Assembly (NCBI RefSeq): GCF_900291015.1
Contig: NZ_OLKL01000003.1
Location: 62,001-126,000 of the forward strand
Length of the DNA: 64,000 nucleotides
DNA from: Pseudomonas persica
Lineage (GTDB): Bacteria > Pseudomonadota > Gammaproteobacteria > Pseudomonadales > Pseudomonadaceae
Direction of reading: 5' to 3'
Shown here one piece after another: positions 10,847 through 18,896 of this stretch; position 1 is the first letter of the stretch, and each line of letters starts with the position of its first letter. The translations under genes and the position numbers were made by a program. Under the pieces are notes generated by a model, which was not told the origin of the DNA, did no database searches, and saw only the letters and a program-made list of their open reading frames with translations.

Positions 10847-11014
10847 AAGGAACGCGTAGGCCATGGCACGAAAGAACATGATGAAGGGGCGAGAGAATCC
10901 GTAGCTCGACTCCTTGAAAAAATTGGCCTTGAGCCGATCATTCTCCATGAACAGCCGAACCGTGGTCAGACCGTGATCGAGAAGATCGAGGGTAACCGAG
11001 ACGTAGGATTTACC
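10847..11014 (+). pseudogene. fragment of a TIR-like nucleotide-binding protein gene
   Basis: The plus frame at 10847 reads GHGTKEHDEGARESVARL and then LEPIILHEQPNRGQTVIEK followed by a DVGF segment. This is the conserved core of predicted nucleotide-binding TIR-like proteins (Pfam PF10137 type), found in several anti-phage systems. The fragment spans about 55 codons. It lacks a recognisable start: a plausible N-terminal stretch (SLKDEQIVRIGNNG) lies just upstream in another frame. It is cut at about 11010 by an IS21 fragment. It cannot be functional as it stands, but shows that the island once carried a TIR-domain gene. Confidence 0.7.
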
Positions 11015-11533
11015 CTTATCGACCGCCGTTTTCATGTTGTCGTAGATGCCGCGAGGCGGCACGCCGCCCAAGGCGGCGAATGAGCGGGTATGGGCATCGA
11101 ACAGCATTTCATGCCCTTGGCTGGGATAGGCCACGAGCCAGAAAGCTCGGCTGGCACATAGCTTCATGTGCGCGACCTGGACACGTCGGAAAACACCGCC
11201 AATCAGCAGGCCTTCCTCGCTCCAATCGAACTGGAAGGCCTCGCCCAACGCGAACGCCAACGGCACAAATGCCCGTACCGCCTTGACACTGCGGCGATGT
11301 TGCTTCGCCCTCAAGGCATCAGCCCGCAGCGCCTGATCCAGAAGATCGTGAAAGGGACTGAGTTTGTTGAACACGGCTTGACGCTGATAAACCGGCTGCT
11401 TGGACTCCGGCGCTCTGACCCATTTTCGGATGGTGTGGCGCGACAGTCCGGTACGCTTGGCTATCTCATGCAACGACAGCTTGTCACGGAAATACATCCG
11501 CCGAATTTTGCCCATCATTTCCATGCTGATCAC
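11012..11533 (-). pseudogene. istA transposase, truncated and internally deleted
   Basis: The frame begins MISMEMMGKIRRMYFRDKL and then LSLHEIAKRTGLSRHTIRKW, the helix-turn-helix start of IS21 IstA. It continues FQFDWSEEGLLIGG and AFWLVAYPSQGHEMLFDAHT, including the first Asp of the DDE triad. By comparison with complete IstA proteins as I remember them, about 30-35 residues are missing between RRSVKA and VRAFVPL. After YDNMKTAVDKGK the reading frame runs into antisense TIR-gene sequence. The remaining DDE residues are absent. Confidence 0.75.
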
Positions 11534-11639
11534 CCTGTGTTCTCCTGCTCAACAATTGAGCAGGTGCAGTGGAACACCTGGGTCAGTTTTCAGTCAGCAC
11601 AACGGGCGAATCTTGGTCAGTTTTCGGTCAGCGGCAACA
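11012..11639 (-). mobile_element. IS21-family element, truncated remnant
   Basis: The upstream end is preserved: on the minus strand it begins TGTTGCCGCTGACCGAAAAC at 11639 and contains a second CTGAC-n4-CTGAC repeat near 11600, the multiple-repeat terminus typical of the IS21 group. It continues into the start of istA. The element stops within istA at about 11012, where the TIR-like fragment begins; the rest of istA, istB and the other end are missing. Confidence 0.8.
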
Positions 11640-11954
11640 ATCTGCCTTCTGGATTGATTTCCAATAAATGGATCATGCTGCTCTATAGCGAATCATAAAG
11701 ACCTCCTTGTTTAGCTGAATGAATATTTCAGCATCAGCCAAGAATATAACTAGCCCTACCTCGTACAGTTGACCGATGTTCTGAATGGCCTGCTCGGCCG
11801 GCCATGATCCGTACGCCTACTTGCAGGCCGTACTCACGCACCCGCCCGCTTACCCAAGTACGCAGAGGCCACTTATCCGCCTCTTAAATTGTTGGAATAA
11901 TTATTAACTGCTGCACAACCAGTCATCACCCGTCATGCAGCAGTAATACCAGCG
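11640..11954. other. non-coding stretch with an IS66 transposase tail
   Basis: This 315-bp gap between the IS21 end and the giant gene holds no intact gene. The first 140 bp are AT-rich with nothing recognised. From about 11785 the plus strand reads LNGLLGRHDPYAYLQAVLTH, resembling the C-terminal GHDPYAYLKDVLxRLPT segment of IS66-family TnpC. It ends with a CACTTATCCGC motif at 11870-11880 that recurs beside the muramidase gene stop. Confidence 0.6.
11800..11880 (+). repeat. IS66-tail direct repeat, copy 1
   Basis: This segment (GCCATGATCCGTACG ... AGTACGCAGAGGCCACTTATCCGC) recurs in diverged form at 16842-17032 in the same orientation. Both copies begin with the HDPY-encoding block of IS66 TnpC and end with the ACTTATCCGC motif. 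The two copies bracket the 1587-residue gene. Confidence 0.55.
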
Positions 11955-14900
11955 TTAATCCATAAGAACGAAGTTCAAAATCTCACCAGTAATGGGACTG
12001 GCGAGGGCCTTGGCGGGAGCATTTGCCGCAGCCTGGCCAGCCGCTTCGATCGCCATATTGCGGATATCTTCTGTGGTGGGCAGTCCGACGAAAGCCAATG
12101 CTCCATTGACGGCTGCTAGGGTGTCGTTTATTTCGGTGCCCGTTGAGGATTGGATCGTCGTAGTAGTAGCAGGTACATACACAACATTGGTCGTTGGCTG
12201 CGGGGAGGACCAGTTCGATCCATCTGATGTCGAGGTGTAGTAGATCACGCCAGGTGGATTCACGCTCGGCGTCGATCCCCAGGAAGGGCTGCTCATGAAG
12301 AACACGTAGAGCACTCCATTGAACTCGACGGGGTAGACGAACTGGGCAACAAAGTTAGGAACAACACCATTAGTCTGCGTCTGGAAGGTTGCCGTCGAGC
12401 CGATAGTATTGAGGCCAGACCAAGTCGTGCCATCGTACGTACTGAAGGAAACTGGGAAGTTGGTATACGGGGCTCCCTTTCCGCTGCTGTCGCGGGTGTA
12501 TCCACCCGTTTTGGTTATGTAGAACACATACAGCGTGCCATTGAAAACAATAGCTCGGGGCGGGGTTCCAGGATCGATACCATTAATCGTCTGGGGATCA
12601 GCCATTTGGATACCATCCCACTCGCTGATGATCGTCGTTGAAATATTCGGCACGGTGTACTGAGTCCACGTGCTGTTGGCATAGGTGCAATATTGCAACG
12701 CGACTGCGTCGCCACCGATAGCTCCGGAGCTTCCTGCGGCTTGATAGAAAATATACGGTTGAGCTGTCCCACTCCCGGATGCAAAGGAAACGGCAGATGG
12801 GGATAGCGACATGAACCCATCGGTGTTGCTTCCCTTTGGGACAACCTCCTTGACGCTGCTCCAACTGCCTGAAGGGCTCATCGATGCGTAATATAACAAG
12901 CCCGAGTGATTCGAACCCTGCCAGAAGACATATAGCTGGTTAGGATCGCTTGCAGAATCGAGGGGCGGCATAGCAACGACAGCCACGTTGTCATTAGTGC
13001 AGATATCGCTACTAATTTGACTGGGGCTCAACCATTGCAAACCATAAACGCTACTGGTTGAAGAGGGGGTAGCGTATGTGCCATCGGTGGTTGTGTATTG
13101 GATGTAACCGCCTGTGGCAGCGGGCCAGAAGACGTAAAGCAAATCGTCGCCCGAGGAGTCGGAAGAGGGGAATGTCGCCGCAATCGGCAGCACTGACGAT
13201 GAGGGGGAAACACTGGCAGCAGCCGCTTCTGCGATTATGGTATTCCAACTCCAGCATTTTACATCGAAGGTGCGACTGAAGAACAGTTGGTTATCGGCGG
13301 TGACTTCCCAGCCCTTGAAGGGTGAATAGTTGGAGGCCTCTACGCCTTGGGTTACACACCACAGGTTGTTGTCAAAGGCTACGACCGACGGTCCTGTACT
13401 GCAGTTCATACGACTGATCTGGGTGGCGGGCGCAAGCGTTTTAGAAACTGTCCCCGCGGTCTGTGTAGTAACCTCGGGGAAGATATCGTAGTAAGTAGTC
13501 CCGTCTTGCTGATACATCAAATAGATTTGTCCATTTGCGACGCTGGCTAGAACCCCCTTGGTCGTCACTCTCAGGTTTGGACTGGTCTCAATTTGCCCCC
13601 ATGTTGCACCGTCGGATGAGTAGCTGCATTGTAGTGTGCCGGTGTCGTTACTGCCGGAATCTACCCAGAATAGGTACAATACGCCATTAACCGTCACAAT
13701 TGCCGGCGAGCAGTCGCTCGACACAGATGAAGCGCCAGGAATGTTTTGCGCACTACCAGTCGCTATATTTGTGAAATAGTTGATCGCCCCGTTGCCTGTA
13801 TTGAAAAATACATAGGGCGTACCATTAAACGTGACTGAAGCCGGGGAGTTGGCCATGGATATAAAGCTTGCAGCACCGTTGAGGAAACCGGAATTGTTCC
13901 CATAGACGTCCCCATAAGAGTCCCCATAAGAATCCCCAGCGTTATAGCCCACTGCTGCGATTGCTGGAGTGCCAAGTTCAACGTTTTGAGTATCAGCAGT
14001 TGGCAATGGGATCTGCATGTAGGCCAGAGCCCCAAAGGTGTAGTTTAGTTTAGGAGAGCTTTCCAAGTATGAGCTGTTATAGAAAACATAGATGTTGCCG
14101 TTAGCAATCGTTGCGCTTGGAGCACCCGTCATCGCCGGATAGTAGACATTATCAACGCCGCCATCGGAAGTGGTTTGATCCATGGAGAAAGGGTCCGCTA
14201 TTAGGCATCCTTGCGACGTGCTCATGGGCATACATGTGCAATAGCCTATCTGCCCAGCGTTGGCGCCACTATTGTTGTGGTAGATATAGAGATACGAGAC
14301 GCTGCTGAAAGAGTTGTAGTACATCATGGCGTTTGCCCAGCCATCGATGGTCTGGACCGTTGTGGTGCCAACCGGGGACCAAGACGAACTGCTTATATCA
14401 TGAACGATATAGGCAAGTACTCCCGGGCTTGACGCTAATTGGAAGAAGATATTCAGTTTCCCGGAGCTCTGTAGCCAGTAGCTGGAAGGTGAATCGGTGA
14501 TGAAGACGCCGGACACGGCCGCCTGCGTCCAGGACGTTCCGTCGGAACCTAAGCGACAGTACATCAGCGGCACGCCACTACCGGAATCAATACCGCCGTA
14601 GAACACGAACAATTGGTTGTTACCGGATGAGTCGGTGCATGCGCATGCCGATGGCGTTCCAGAAATGATGGCCGAGGAGGTCACTCCCTCCGGGACGATC
14701 TGAGTCGATGTTGACCACGCTCCAGTCGAACCGGAAAGCCAAGAGTAGAAAAGCGTTCCGGAACTGCCTTCCCCTTGATAGAACACATACAGGTCGTTGT
14801 TATACACCGTGGCCGTGGGAGACCCAGTTAGTTGCGCGCCGTTCACTGCATACGGTGTGCACCAACCCAGAGCATCACTATAAGTGGTTACGTTCGGAGT

Positions 14901-16718
14901 AGATGTAGTGCAATAGAGCTTGCCGCTGGCGGTGTCCTGATAGAACAGATAGACCAAGCCATTGAAGTAGGCCAAAGCCGGCGATCCAGTGGCTGTGGTG
15001 CCAGAAATTGGGAGCGACGAGTTGGTAAAGGACCATTGTGTTGGTCCGCCGTTGCTCGCAAAAATTCCCTTCGCCGTGTTCACCGCTACGATACCAATCG
15101 AGCCAGTACTTTCCATAATTGGGAGTACAGCGGGCGAACCGGTGACGGAGGGAAATTCATTTCCCGGCTCTACGACGGCAGGCAGCGTAGCCCCCGGAAT
15201 CCACTGCCCATTTTCGTATACCGCATACTGAAATGCTGACGTAACACCGGTCCAGTTGGAGTCAAACGAAGAATAGAAGAGCCAGGGTTGTGGTGCTGAA
15301 AAACCCGGTAGGTCAACTGCAAGCAGAAACGCCCCGCCTGGTCCGACAACGTTGCCATCGCTCCCAGCTCCGAGTGGAGTAGCTTGCGAAGTACCTGTAT
15401 TGTCACTCATGGATGATACATATGCCGCCAATGACCCTAGGAGGGCAGACTCATTGGGAATGTTGCCGGTTGGATAGACGTTGTTCAATCCATTAATTAT
15501 GGAAGTGAAATAGATATCCGATGTAGATGCCATGCTGTTATTGAATGATTCGGGCGGAAATATCGCTAGGGTTGAACCGTATCTATCATCCACGGTGTTG
15601 CCATTTGGCAATGTCGACGGTGAGCTCCAGGAAGTCCCATCGAAGGATATGTAGCAAGTAGAGAAGCCTTGATATCCTGCTGGTGCGTAGCTTTGATAGA
15701 ATACATAGAGGAGTGGATCGGATGCACCCGGCGGGGTATGAACGACGGCGCTGGAAGAGAATACACTAATAGTTGATCCGTTAGTTGAGAGAATCGGAAC
15801 TGTTACAGGAGAGCTAAACCCTCCTGCCGAGTCGGGGTAAGCAATGTAGCTTGGCTGCTCACTATTCTCATCCACATAGAAAAGAAGTATCTGCTCTGTG
15901 TCAGACCCAGGCGTAGAGTAAACAACTGGCGAGAGCTGTCCAGTCCCAATGGTTGGGCCAATACCATTGGGGGCGAGATCAGTCCATGTCTGTCCATCTG
16001 ACGTTGTAACGCAGCCAATTTCTAAGCTTGACGAATAGACGGCAGAATTCGTGCCAGTCTTCGCATAAAACAGGTACAGTTGAGGGTCTTGCTCTCCGGG
16101 CGGAGTGAAGACAACAGGATATACACCCCAGGTACCCCCCATCATGGAACCACTTTGACAAACCATAGGAACGTTGACTTTGGGGATTTGCGTGGGCTGA
16201 GACCAAGACCATGTTTGACTGCTAAAGATGCTGTAGTAAATAAGTCCGGTTTGCCCCTGGCTTCCCGGTTCGCCGCCATAGAATGCGTAGACATTACCAC
16301 CGAACATCACGGCCGAGATGGCGGTAGACGGTTGACTCGGTGGAGGACTGGTCATTGCGCAGAGCTGATCCGCACTGAGAGTCCCATACTGCCTCGCGGT
16401 ATAATAAGGGTAGCCGCCAACACCAGCGTCTGAGTCATACAGCGATTGTCCCTGGAAGAAGCTGTACATCGTAGTTCCGTTAACTACGAGCGAGGGGAGT
16501 GAATATACATTCCCAATGCCAGGTATATCCGCATAAGGCGACCAGTATAACTCTTGTTTAGGGTCGAGTTGGTTGATTCCGGCACTAACGGCGTCACCTG
16601 TTACATTGCCGAGAAAGTCAACGGCGATGTCGGACCAGCCTTTGTCATTTGTACCCAGCGCAATTCCGTAGTTGACTGCCCGCAGTATATCTTTGGTTGC
16701 TTTGTAGATAATAGGCAT
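11955..16718 (-). CDS. giant repeat protein, probable multi-bladed beta-propeller exoprotein
   Basis: A 1587-residue protein built from roughly 20 repeats of 60-75 residues. Each repeat is a variant of S/G-P-A-x-x-x-F/V-N/D-G-x-L-Y-V-F-Y-Q-G ... G-x-L-Y-Y-x-x-S-x-D-G-x-T-W, for example LYVFYQG, VYLFYQD, LFVFYGG and LYVFWQG. This pattern of short strands with Tyr/Trp resembles beta-propeller lectin and sialidase-like folds. The first about 50 residues (MPIIYKATKDILRAV...) and the last about 60 (TEDIRNMAIEAAGQAAANAP) are not repeats. There is no signal peptide, transmembrane helix, autotransporter domain or RTX motif. The sequence is more AT-rich than the core genes. Start ATG 16718 has AGAGGGA upstream. 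It lies downstream of a muramidase and a membrane protein on the same strand, which suggests lysis-type export. I do not recognise a named homologue; a carbohydrate-binding or toxin role is inference. Confidence 0.75.
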   Translation of the reverse strand: MPIIYKATKDILRAVNYGIALGTNDKGWSDIAVDFLGNVTGDAVSAGINQLDPKQELYWSPYADIPGIGNVYSLPSLVVNGTTMYSFFQGQSLYDSDAGVGGYPYYTARQYGTLSADQLCAMTSPPPSQPSTAISAVMFGGNVYAFYGGEPGSQGQTGLIYYSIFSSQTWSWSQPTQIPKVNVPMVCQSGSMMGGTWGVYPVVFTPPGEQDPQLYLFYAKTGTNSAVYSSSLEIGCVTTSDGQTWTDLAPNGIGPTIGTGQLSPVVYSTPGSDTEQILLFYVDENSEQPSYIAYPDSAGGFSSPVTVPILSTNGSTISVFSSSAVVHTPPGASDPLLYVFYQSYAPAGYQGFSTCYISFDGTSWSSPSTLPNGNTVDDRYGSTLAIFPPESFNNSMASTSDIYFTSIINGLNNVYPTGNIPNESALLGSLAAYVSSMSDNTGTSQATPLGAGSDGNVVGPGGAFLLAVDLPGFSAPQPWLFYSSFDSNWTGVTSAFQYAVYENGQWIPGATLPAVVEPGNEFPSVTGSPAVLPIMESTGSIGIVAVNTAKGIFASNGGPTQWSFTNSSLPISGTTATGSPALAYFNGLVYLFYQDTASGKLYCTTSTPNVTTYSDALGWCTPYAVNGAQLTGSPTATVYNNDLYVFYQGEGSSGTLFYSWLSGSTGAWSTSTQIVPEGVTSSAIISGTPSACACTDSSGNNQLFVFYGGIDSGSGVPLMYCRLGSDGTSWTQAAVSGVFITDSPSSYWLQSSGKLNIFFQLASSPGVLAYIVHDISSSSWSPVGTTTVQTIDGWANAMMYYNSFSSVSYLYIYHNNSGANAGQIGYCTCMPMSTSQGCLIADPFSMDQTTSDGGVDNVYYPAMTGAPSATIANGNIYVFYNSSYLESSPKLNYTFGALAYMQIPLPTADTQNVELGTPAIAAVGYNAGDSYGDSYGDVYGNNSGFLNGAASFISMANSPASVTFNGTPYVFFNTGNGAINYFTNIATGSAQNIPGASSVSSDCSPAIVTVNGVLYLFWVDSGSNDTGTLQCSYSSDGATWGQIETSPNLRVTTKGVLASVANGQIYLMYQQDGTTYYDIFPEVTTQTAGTVSKTLAPATQISRMNCSTGPSVVAFDNNLWCVTQGVEASNYSPFKGWEVTADNQLFFSRTFDVKCWSWNTIIAEAAAASVSPSSSVLPIAATFPSSDSSGDDLLYVFWPAATGGYIQYTTTDGTYATPSSTSSVYGLQWLSPSQISSDICTNDNVAVVAMPPLDSASDPNQLYVFWQGSNHSGLLYYASMSPSGSWSSVKEVVPKGSNTDGFMSLSPSAVSFASGSGTAQPYIFYQAAGSSGAIGGDAVALQYCTYANSTWTQYTVPNISTTIISEWDGIQMADPQTINGIDPGTPPRAIVFNGTLYVFYITKTGGYTRDSSGKGAPYTNFPVSFSTYDGTTWSGLNTIGSTATFQTQTNGVVPNFVAQFVYPVEFNGVLYVFFMSSPSWGSTPSVNPPGVIYYTSTSDGSNWSSPQPTTNVVYVPATTTTIQSSTGTEINDTLAAVNGALAFVGLPTTEDIRNMAIEAAGQAAANAPAKALASPITGEILNFVLMD
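13901..13936. repeat. 12-bp tandem repeat inside the giant gene
   Basis: Three tandem 12-bp units (CATAGACGTCCC, CATAAGAGTCCC, CATAAGAATCCC) encode the loop GDSYGDSYGDVYG on the minus strand. The unit is a whole number of codons, so changes in copy number would stay in frame. Confidence 0.8.
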
Positions 16719-16841
16719 AAAAGATCCCTCTTTTAATCAATGGTGATTAATAGTTGATGGTTAAATAATATTTCTTCGGCAATCTAGCGTGCAGGCAAGA
16801 AGATCAAAGTGTTACATCACCTTCAACCACAGAGCCTGACT

Positions 16842-17032
16842 ACCATGATCCGTACGTCTACTTCTGGGGGTGTACTTACCGTGCCCACCCGTTACAACTC
16901 TCTTTCCGCGTAATTGATGCGGTCCTCGACGAACACCGTTCAGCGGTCGTTGAAGAAGCTCATGTCCAATGCACTAATAATGCGAAGGCGTGCAGCCGTC
17001 TGAGCCCCAGTACACAGCGGTCACTTATCCGC
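16842..17032 (+). repeat. IS66-tail direct repeat, copy 2
   Basis: ACCATGATCCGTACG at 16842 (encoding HDPYVYF) and CAGTACACAGCGGTCACTTATCCGC ending at 17032 match copy 1 at 11800-11880. About 110 extra bases lie between the two blocks here. The right block contains the stop codon of the muramidase gene, so the repeat unit includes the muramidase 3' end. The 306-bp gap between the giant gene and the muramidase gene (16719-17024) otherwise holds only AT-rich leader sequence. Confidence 0.5.
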
Positions 17033-17600
17033 AGTGGTGCGAATAAGCAGTGGCCAGCCGTATGTCATATTGATTCTTTGCGTAATCGGGTCCGTTGTAG
17101 GCAGCTGCAAAAACGGCCCAGTCCTTCCTCCTCAACGCGTCGCGGAACGGAGGTCGATCGATAAACTGCACGAATGCCGCCAGCTGTTCATCTGCTCCCG
17201 CACGATGTGCTTCGGCGAAGTCGTGCACTGTCGAAAAGCCGCAGGCGGGATAGTTGAAGCCCATTAGCTGGAACGTCCCCCAACTGGCGGACTCCAAAGC
17301 AGCGTCGTGGTCCAGGGCCATAGCGGCATTAAGCCTGGCCCATTCTCCTTCCAGCGAACCGGCATACTTGGACTTGTCCCAGTGCGGATAACTCAGGTCG
17401 GGAGCAGTGGCATCGAAGTGCCCGCTCGTAAGTCGGTGAAAGATGTGCCCCTCGAAGAGCACCTTCGGTTCATTGGACGGCGGTGGAAGGAAGCCGGTGC
17501 CAGCCGACTCAACGCTGGCGACGGCCTGCAGGCATGCGACTTCCACGCCAAGATTTTTTGCCGATGCGGCCCATGCCTGATCCGAGATAATTAGACTCAT
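17025..17600 (-). CDS. N-acetylmuramidase (PF11860-type phage-like endolysin)
   Basis: A 191-residue single-domain muramidase. It has VASVESAGTGF with the likely catalytic Glu31, then KVLFEGHIFHRLT, SWGTFQLMGFN and AAAYNGPDYAKNQYD, the conserved blocks of the N-acetylmuramidase family (formerly DUF3380) common in Pseudomonas prophages. It should cut the glycan chain of peptidoglycan. There is no signal peptide or transmembrane helix, so it needs a pore or another route to reach the wall. Start ATG 17600 has a good GAGGAAAC ribosome site. It lies 11 bp after the stop of the membrane-protein gene and upstream of the giant repeat-protein gene, all on the minus strand, so one transcript is likely. 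Confidence 0.88.
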   Translation of the reverse strand: MSLIISDQAWAASAKNLGVEVACLQAVASVESAGTGFLPPPSNEPKVLFEGHIFHRLTSGHFDATAPDLSYPHWDKSKYAGSLEGEWARLNAAMALDHDAALESASWGTFQLMGFNYPACGFSTVHDFAEAHRAGADEQLAAFVQFIDRPPFRDALRRKDWAVFAAAYNGPDYAKNQYDIRLATAYSHHCG

Positions 17601-17611
17601 GCTTGTTTCCT

Positions 17612-18286
17612 CTAAGGTAGTGGTGCAGGTGAACTCGTGCTGTTGCCGGTAGATTCCCTCGGCGCAGTGGCAACTGGCAGATGGAGGGCGGTTGAGGTCT
17701 GTGGGGTGCCCGAGGGTATGGACAGTGTGTATTGGGCCGGAGGCAGGTACACGGTCTTGTCGGGCAGGTTGAACTGATAGTGATGGAAGAGCGTGGCGCA
17801 GATCAGTCCTGTTCCCAGCACAACCAGAACGATACCGGGAGAGGACGTGTTCAGCGCTACCTTCAATTGCTGCGTTTCTCCACTCAAGGACGTGGCTGGC
17901 TCTTGTAACCGACCCAGTACGAAGACCGCACCGACCAGACACAGCACCATTCCGGTCAAAAAACCGAGGTTCAGCAACGAGGCCTGACGCAGAATCACCG
18001 CGTTGGTGGCCTGCTCTCTTGCTCGAAGCGTTGCACGCTCGAGAGTCACCAGGGCGTTCCATCGCATCAGCTCGGCCTTGGCTGTGCTTTCCAAGTCCTC
18101 AAGGGACGCCGATGCTTCCTCGACTTCAGGGGGAGTTTGCAGCTCGACGCGCATCAGGTGTATCTGGACAAAGCTACTCAGAAAGAACAGAAGCCCCATC
18201 ACAGCAATGGCTCGCGTCATAAAGGGGAGGACCTTCAATTGCCATTGGTCGTTGGTCGCCGGCAGTGTTTCGATGGAAGCGCTCAT
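17612..18286 (-). CDS. three-helix membrane protein, possible holin-like partner
   Basis: A 224-residue protein that I do not recognise. Hydrophobic helices lie at about 24-42 (AIAVMGLLFFLSSFVQI), 103-125 (LLNLGFLTGMVLCLVGAVF) and 148-167 (GIVLVVLGTGLICATLF). A charged, probably helical segment (about 53-100) separates the first two, and the C-terminus is Pro/Ser/Thr rich. Three helices and its place just before a leaderless muramidase fit a holin or pore-like role, but it is longer than classic holins and has no sequence match I can name. ATG 18286 (MSASIETLPATND) is preferred; the upstream in-frame extension lacks hydrophobic or conserved features. Confidence 0.7.
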   Translation of the reverse strand: MSASIETLPATNDQWQLKVLPFMTRAIAVMGLLFFLSSFVQIHLMRVELQTPPEVEEASASLEDLESTAKAELMRWNALVTLERATLRAREQATNAVILRQASLLNLGFLTGMVLCLVGAVFVLGRLQEPATSLSGETQQLKVALNTSSPGIVLVVLGTGLICATLFHHYQFNLPDKTVYLPPAQYTLSIPSGTPQTSTALHLPVATAPRESTGNSTSSPAPLP

Positions 18287-18896
18287 GGTCCGTGTTCTCT
18301 CCTCGCAATTGAGACATTGCACTGCGAACCTCTCGGCGTGGTGTCATGCCGATAGCCAGCTGTAGCATCAGCTCCGTTGCTATCGACTTCCAGCCGCCTT
18401 TTCCCTTCACCTGGAGCCAGTGGCATACCGCGGGGCGGTATTGAGCTCGCCAGAAGATTTGGTCCGACGATCAGGAGGCTAGTTTGAGCGTTTGGAACCT
18501 CGCTAGTACCAACGACGTTTCCACTGCTCTCGTATCCTCAACCGCAGACATCGACGTCGGCGCCAACACAGCAAAACAGTGCGCCGGGATGTCGACGTGG
18601 CGAACAAGTTGGGAAAGCCTTTGGCTCGGCGGGGGGACTTTCTTACCGTTTGACTTGCAGAGTCGCGTATTGTCGGGCGCTGAATCACCGCGGTACTCAA
18701 GGGGGAGGGCGAGGCCCAGACACTGGCACCAGAACACTGCTACAGACACCGGGTCAGTTCAGCGGCATTCAACAAGTGGTGCAACAGATTCACCGGGATT
18801 GAGTCGTCGCTGATTGCTCGGTCCAGGGAGCTGTAGAACGAGAACCAGCGATGGCTCGACTCGATGTGGCAGGGGGGAGCATTCAGTGCCAGCGCA
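18287..18896. other. non-coding stretch between the Q-like gene and the membrane-protein gene
   Basis: This 610-bp leader holds no convincing gene. On the minus strand there are short open stretches without start codons: HRWFSFYSSLDRAISDDSIP directly after the Q-like gene, and HWLQVKGKGGWKSIATELML before the membrane-protein gene. Both look like coding remnants. It also contains one copy of a 71-bp direct repeat (18442-18512). If the upstream gene is a true antiterminator, its target promoter and terminator should lie here or just upstream of it. Confidence 0.5.
18442..18512. repeat. 71-bp direct repeat, copy 1
   Basis: TGAGCTCGCCAGA ... TTTGGAACCTCGCTAGTACCAA aligns without gaps to 19814-19884; by my count about 58 of 71 bases match. 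Read on the minus strand, both copies encode a similar peptide (LVLARFQ ... SDQ(I/F)(F/L)WRA), with a stop in this copy, so they may be remnants of one duplicated gene. Confidence 0.7.

Noticed and set aside
11955..16718. Giant protein as an autotransporter, two-partner-secreted or RTX protein
   Set aside because: No signal peptide, no C-terminal barrel, no TPS domain and no GGxGxD nonapeptides were seen.
11955..16718. Repeats of the giant gene as a CRISPR array
   Set aside because: The repeats are protein-level and diverged; there are no identical short DNA repeats with uniform spacers.
18471..18749. 92-residue minus-strand frame as a gene
   Set aside because: No ribosome site or similarity; it ends inside the 71-bp repeat, whose other copy is open at that point.
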